A stretch of DNA of 9,475 nt from JBDKGV01 sp039798005 (GTDB lineage: Bacteria; Fibrobacterota; Fibrobacteria; UBA5070): assembly GCA_039798005.1 (NCBI GenBank), contig JBDKGV010000131.1, positions 1 to 9,475 on the forward strand. Reading direction: 5' to 3'. This document shows, in pieces, positions 6,691 to 9,475 of the stretch (positions within the stretch are counted from its first letter, which is position 1; each line of letters starts with the position of its first letter). Under the pieces are notes generated by a model. It was not told where the DNA came from and did not search any database. It worked only from the letters and a program-made list of their open reading frames with translations. The translations under genes and the position numbers were made by a program.

Positions 6691-7410
6691 ATGCCAAATG
6701 AAACGAAGTCGAAGACGGGCCGGAAGGACGAGCGCGATCCGGTGATCTGCACGGTCGATGTGGTGCTGCTCACGCTGGAGGCGGGGAGCTTGCGCTTTGT
6801 CCTGGTGCCGCGAGAGGCCGGTCCGTTCAAGGGGGTGTCGGCGCTTCCGGGGGGATTTGTCCATCCGGAAGAGGATCGCGACCTGAGGGCTTGCGCCGAG
6901 CGGGTGCTCAAGGTCAAGGCGGGCGTGGAAGGCCAGTGGCTCGAGCAGCTCTCGGTCTTCTCGGGAAAGGCTCGCGATCCGCGCGGCTGGTCGCTGTCGG
7001 TGGCCTGGTTTGCCGTGGTGCACAGCGACACGCTGCGAGCGACGCTTCCTGCCGGTGCGCAGTTGCGCGATGCCCGGGACCTTTCCGGACTTCCCTTCGA
7101 CCATGACGAGATCGTGGGTGCGGCGCTTTCGCGGTTGCGCTCCAAGAGCTCCTATTCAAGCCTGCCGGCGCATCTTTGTCCGGAAACCTTCACGCTTCCG
7201 CAATTGCAGGCGGTCTACGAGGCCGTGATGGGGGAGCCCATCAACAAGGTCAGCTTCCGGCGCAAGATGGAGGAGCTTTCATTCCTCGAGCCGGTGGAAG
7301 GCGTGCGGACCCATGGAGGGGCGCATCGACCGGCCCAACTGTGGCGGCTCAAGGAGGATTTCAGGATTCACCTGAAGCTCACCGACCGGGGATTGAACAC
7401 GGGAGGTTGA
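6691..7410 (+). CDS. nrtR: NrtR-type Nudix-related transcriptional regulator of NAD metabolism
   Basis: 239 residues, complete. Residues about 17-150 form a Nudix-like domain, recognisable from CTVDVVLLTLE (20-30), ALPGGFVHPEED (51-62) and LEQLSVF (84-90). Its Nudix box is degenerate: where hydrolases have REUXEEXG this protein reads RVLKVKAG (71-78), so the catalytic glutamates are lost and it is probably a ligand sensor. Residues about 155-235 are the C-terminal DNA-binding region typical of NrtR, with FTLPQLQAVYEAVMG (167-181), NKVSFRRKM (185-193) and LEPVEG (199-204). Characterised family members repress NAD genes and let go of DNA on binding ADP-ribose. Divergence from a four-gene NAD operon, with a palindrome between them, supports that role. 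The ATG at 6691 is used; an in-frame TTG six codons upstream (6673) is possible. The ribosome-binding site is poor. Confidence 0.93.
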   Translation: MPNETKSKTGRKDERDPVICTVDVVLLTLEAGSLRFVLVPREAGPFKGVSALPGGFVHPEEDRDLRACAERVLKVKAGVEGQWLEQLSVFSGKARDPRGWSLSVAWFAVVHSDTLRATLPAGAQLRDARDLSGLPFDHDEIVGAALSRLRSKSSYSSLPAHLCPETFTLPQLQAVYEAVMGEPINKVSFRRKMEELSFLEPVEGVRTHGGAHRPAQLWRLKEDFRIHLKLTDRGLNTGG

Positions 7411-7437
7411 TGACATCGCCTCCCTGGGTTCCAGCGC

Positions 7438-7456
7438 CTCGGGCAAACGACCCGGG
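7438..7456 (+). terminator. Weak stem-loop after nrtR
   Basis: CTCGGG (7438-7443) can pair with CCCGGG (7451-7456) across a 7-nt loop with one G-U pair in the plus-strand RNA. It lies 28 bp after the nrtR stop, between convergent genes. A shorter CTGG-GTT-CCAG stem sits just before it (7424-7434). Neither is followed by a T-run, so termination here is only a possibility. Confidence 0.22.
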
Positions 7457-7461
7457 CATTG

Positions 7462-9475
7462 TCAGCCGGGATCGTGATCGAAAGTCAAGGGAAGCGCCCG
7501 ACAAGTCTCGAGGTCGGATGCCCGGTCGACTTGGAAGCGTTCCACCATGGCCTGGAGTTCTTGAGCTTGAGAGCTGAGTTCCTCTGCGGAACTCGCACTT
7601 TCCTCCGCGCTGGAGGCGTTTCTTTGTGTCAAGGCTTCCAGCTGCCATGTGGCGGATTCGATGGCTTGGATATCCTGTTCTTGACCTTTGGTCGCGCTTG
7701 CGATTTCGGCGATCAGGGAATTCACGCGATCGATGCCGCCGGTGATCCGTTCGAAACTGACACCGACCGTCGTGGCGATCTGCACCCCTTGATGTGCCAG
7801 TGCCACGGATTCCCCGATCTTGTCCGCGGTATGCCGTGCCGCTTGGGCGCTGCGGCTTGCCAGGTTGTGAACCTCCTCGGCGACCACCGCAAAGCCTTTG
7901 CCCGCCTCTCCTGCGCGTGCCGCCTCGACGGCGGCGTTGAGCGCCAGAAGATTGGTCTGCATGGCGATCTCATCGATGGTATGGATGATCTTGGCGGTGT
8001 CGTCGCTGGATGCCTGGATGGAACGGATGGCTGCCTGCAAGTCCAGCATCGCATCACTGCCGTCGCGGGCACTTGAAAGGGTCGCCTCGGAGATGCCGTG
8101 AACGGCGGTCGCACTGTCCGCATTTTTCCGGGTCTGCCCGGTCATGGTCTTGATGCTGGCGGAGACTTCCTCGAGCGTACTTGCCTGTTCGCTTGCGCCT
8201 TGGGCCAGTTGCTGGCTGCCGGAACCGATCTGGCGACTGGCCGAGGTGACTTGCAATGTCGCTTCGGACACCTGGTGCATGGCCTGCTCCAGATTGCCAG
8301 CGGCGATGTTGAATGCGCCTTGGATGCGTCCGAAATCCCCGAGGAAATCTCCATCGATGCGGACCCGCAGGTCCCGTCGGGCGAGTTGATCCAGGGCGTG
8401 AGATGCTGCCAGAATGGGGCGTGCGACCGCCTCCAAGGTGTCATTCATGCCTGCGACGATGGTTCGATAGTCGCCTTGGTGACGATCCAACGGGGAACGA
8501 GCCTCCAGATTTCCGTTCTTGGCGGAGGTCGCGAAGAAGCGGGAGTCATCGATCAAGGATCGAATCGCATCGCTGCACTGCTGCAGGCTTGATTCCAGGA
8601 TCCTGAAGTCCCCTTGGAACTCGCCGTGGATCTGGTCGGGAATGACGCCACGGGCCATCTGTTCCAGATGAGCCGCCGTTTCCTGGAGCGGGGTGATCAC
8701 CGAGTCCAAGGTTTCGTTGATACTCTGGACGACGACCTGGAACTCGCCAAGATGGCGATGGGCCTGGGCGCGTACGGTCAGGTTTCCCTTGGTCGCGGCC
8801 TCGGACAAAAGTCGGGTGTCCGTGACCAGGGCGCGGATCGTTTCGGTGCACTGATCCAGACTGACTTTGATTTGCTGGTAATCGCCGGGGTATTCGCCTT
8901 CGATCGGGGGCGGAATCTCCCCTCGTGAGATTTGCTGCAGGCAAAGTGATGCCGTTTGCAAGGGGGTGACGAGATGGTCCATCGTCTGGTTGACTCCCTG
9001 GACGATGGTCCGGAACTCTCCTTGGTGAACGTGCGCATCCGCGCGAAATCCCAGATCACCTTGCTGTGCCGCCTGAGCCAGCCGGTGCGCATCGTGGCTC
9101 ATGTCGCGGATGGACCGGACCATGCGATCCATGGCGCGCAGCAGGATCCCCACCTCGTCCTTGCCGCCCTCATCGATGGCCATGTCGATGTTTCCGTGGG
9201 AAACGGCATCGGCGATGGCGACGCATTCCTTCAACGGGTCCGTGATCGAGCGGGTTGCGAACAGGCTCAGACCCAGTGCCAAGACAAGCGATCCGAGCAG
9301 CGTGAGCAGAAGGGTCTTGCGGATGCTGCGAATGGGGGCGTCGAGTTCCTCCCGGTACGCGCATGTGGAAACGATCCACTGCATCTCGGGCACCAAGGCG
9401 AACGCGTAGGTGACCTGCGCTCCCTTCTTTCCCCGAAAATCGTCGTTCTGGATACCCTCAACGACGCCTTCCTTG
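7462..9475 (-). CDS. Methyl-accepting chemotaxis protein with tandem poly-HAMP-like linker, N-terminus cut by window edge
   Basis: 670 residues are visible, open to the right edge, so the start, first transmembrane helix and most of the sensor lie outside. Numbering from the first full codon (9472-9474), residues about 1-45 look like the end of a Cache-type periplasmic sensor (ALVPEMQWIVSTCAY). Then come a transmembrane helix (about 54-74), a canonical HAMP domain (about 75-127, with SITDPL and KDEVG), three 91-residue HAMP-like units (139-411), and the cytoplasmic MCP coiled coil with a conserved hairpin tip (about 500-546, containing EIAMQTNLLALNAAVEAARA and AGKGFAVVAEEV) that binds CheA and CheW. 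Probable methylation stretches flank it (about 429-443 and 623-634). There is no NWETF-like CheR/CheB tether at the C-terminus. The sensed ligand is unknown. It converges on nrtR and is probably functionally unrelated to the NAD genes. Confidence 0.95.
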   Translation of the reverse strand, partial: KEGVVEGIQNDDFRGKKGAQVTYAFALVPEMQWIVSTCAYREELDAPIRSIRKTLLLTLLGSLVLALGLSLFATRSITDPLKECVAIADAVSHGNIDMAIDEGGKDEVGILLRAMDRMVRSIRDMSHDAHRLAQAAQQGDLGFRADAHVHQGEFRTIVQGVNQTMDHLVTPLQTASLCLQQISRGEIPPPIEGEYPGDYQQIKVSLDQCTETIRALVTDTRLLSEAATKGNLTVRAQAHRHLGEFQVVVQSINETLDSVITPLQETAAHLEQMARGVIPDQIHGEFQGDFRILESSLQQCSDAIRSLIDDSRFFATSAKNGNLEARSPLDRHQGDYRTIVAGMNDTLEAVARPILAASHALDQLARRDLRVRIDGDFLGDFGRIQGAFNIAAGNLEQAMHQVSEATLQVTSASRQIGSGSQQLAQGASEQASTLEEVSASIKTMTGQTRKNADSATAVHGISEATLSSARDGSDAMLDLQAAIRSIQASSDDTAKIIHTIDEIAMQTNLLALNAAVEAARAGEAGKGFAVVAEEVHNLASRSAQAARHTADKIGESVALAHQGVQIATTVGVSFERITGGIDRVNSLIAEIASATKGQEQDIQAIESATWQLEALTQRNASSAEESASSAEELSSQAQELQAMVERFQVDRASDLETCRALPLTFDHDPG
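8242..9060 (-). repeat. Three tandem 273-bp (91-codon) poly-HAMP units within the chemoreceptor gene
   Basis: The units run 9060-8788, 8787-8515 and 8514-8242 (minus strand), each exactly 91 codons counted from the G(D/N)L motif. Shared landmarks are GDLGFR / GNLTVR / GNLEAR at the start; H.GEF or H.GDY at about position 12-16; N.TL or N.TM at about 24-27; the TPLQ region at 32-35; RG.IP in the first two units at about 46-50; and G(E/D)(Y/F).GD at 55-60. The third unit diverges after about position 32 as it passes into the signalling helix. The protein repeat is clear while the DNA has diverged, so the duplications are old. Each unit most likely equals two concatenated HAMP-like modules that relay the signal from membrane to kinase-control tip. 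Confidence 0.8.

Noticed and set aside
8242..9060. The repeats as a mobile or satellite element
   Set aside because: The period is a whole number of codons, the reading frame is continuous, and similarity is at protein rather than DNA level, so this is domain duplication inside a gene.
9394..9396. TTG as the start of the chemoreceptor
   Set aside because: The frame stays open to the window edge and the residues before and after it look like the end of a Cache-type sensor, so this is an internal leucine in a truncated gene.

Overview
The window is a compact, GC-rich stretch of bacterial chromosome with eight genes and almost no spare DNA. No interval of more than about 120 bases lacks a gene. 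I saw no rRNA, tRNA, CRISPR array, insertion sequence or phage gene. A methyl-accepting chemotaxis receptor and a probable exported phosphatase point to a motile, probably Gram-negative bacterium. The sequence alone does not let me name the phylum.

Left part (1-1752): a small, probably exported tyrosine/dual-specificity-type phosphatase (minus strand) is divergent from a two-transmembrane potassium channel with a cytoplasmic RCK module (plus strand). The 75-bp gap between them carries small inverted repeats. The channel converges on the next operon, with a perfect 8-bp hairpin between them.

Centre (1770-7410): an NAD-salvage operon on the minus strand, transcribed in the order pncA (nicotinamidase-like), pncB (nicotinate phosphoribosyltransferase), nadE (glutamine-dependent NAD synthetase) and nadM-Nudix (adenylyltransferase fused to an ADP-ribose-type Nudix hydrolase). 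Gaps are 37 bp, a 4-bp ATGA overlap, and 28 bp. Divergent from it is nrtR, a Nudix-related transcriptional regulator whose Nudix box has lost its catalytic glutamates and which carries the typical C-terminal DNA-binding region. The 117-bp intergenic region holds a recognisable sigma70-type promoter for pncA. Its -35 box lies inside an imperfect palindrome, the obvious candidate NrtR operator.

Together these genes convert nicotinamide to nicotinate, NaMN and finally NAD. The Nudix domain at the end of the operon could destroy ADP-ribose, the known ligand of NrtR in characterised members, which would close a feedback loop. The adenylyltransferase is of the NadM type, so the order of the last two steps (amidation before or after adenylation) is open.

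Right part (7462-9475): a methyl-accepting chemotaxis receptor on the minus strand, cut by the window edge at its N-terminus. It shows the end of a Cache-like sensor, a transmembrane helix, a HAMP domain, three tandem 91-residue poly-HAMP-like units and a complete MCP signalling domain.

The NAD operon with its regulator is a known type of system. The most distinctive features are the combined NadM-Nudix/NadE gene content, the promoter-embedded palindrome and the exact 91-residue repeat of the receptor.
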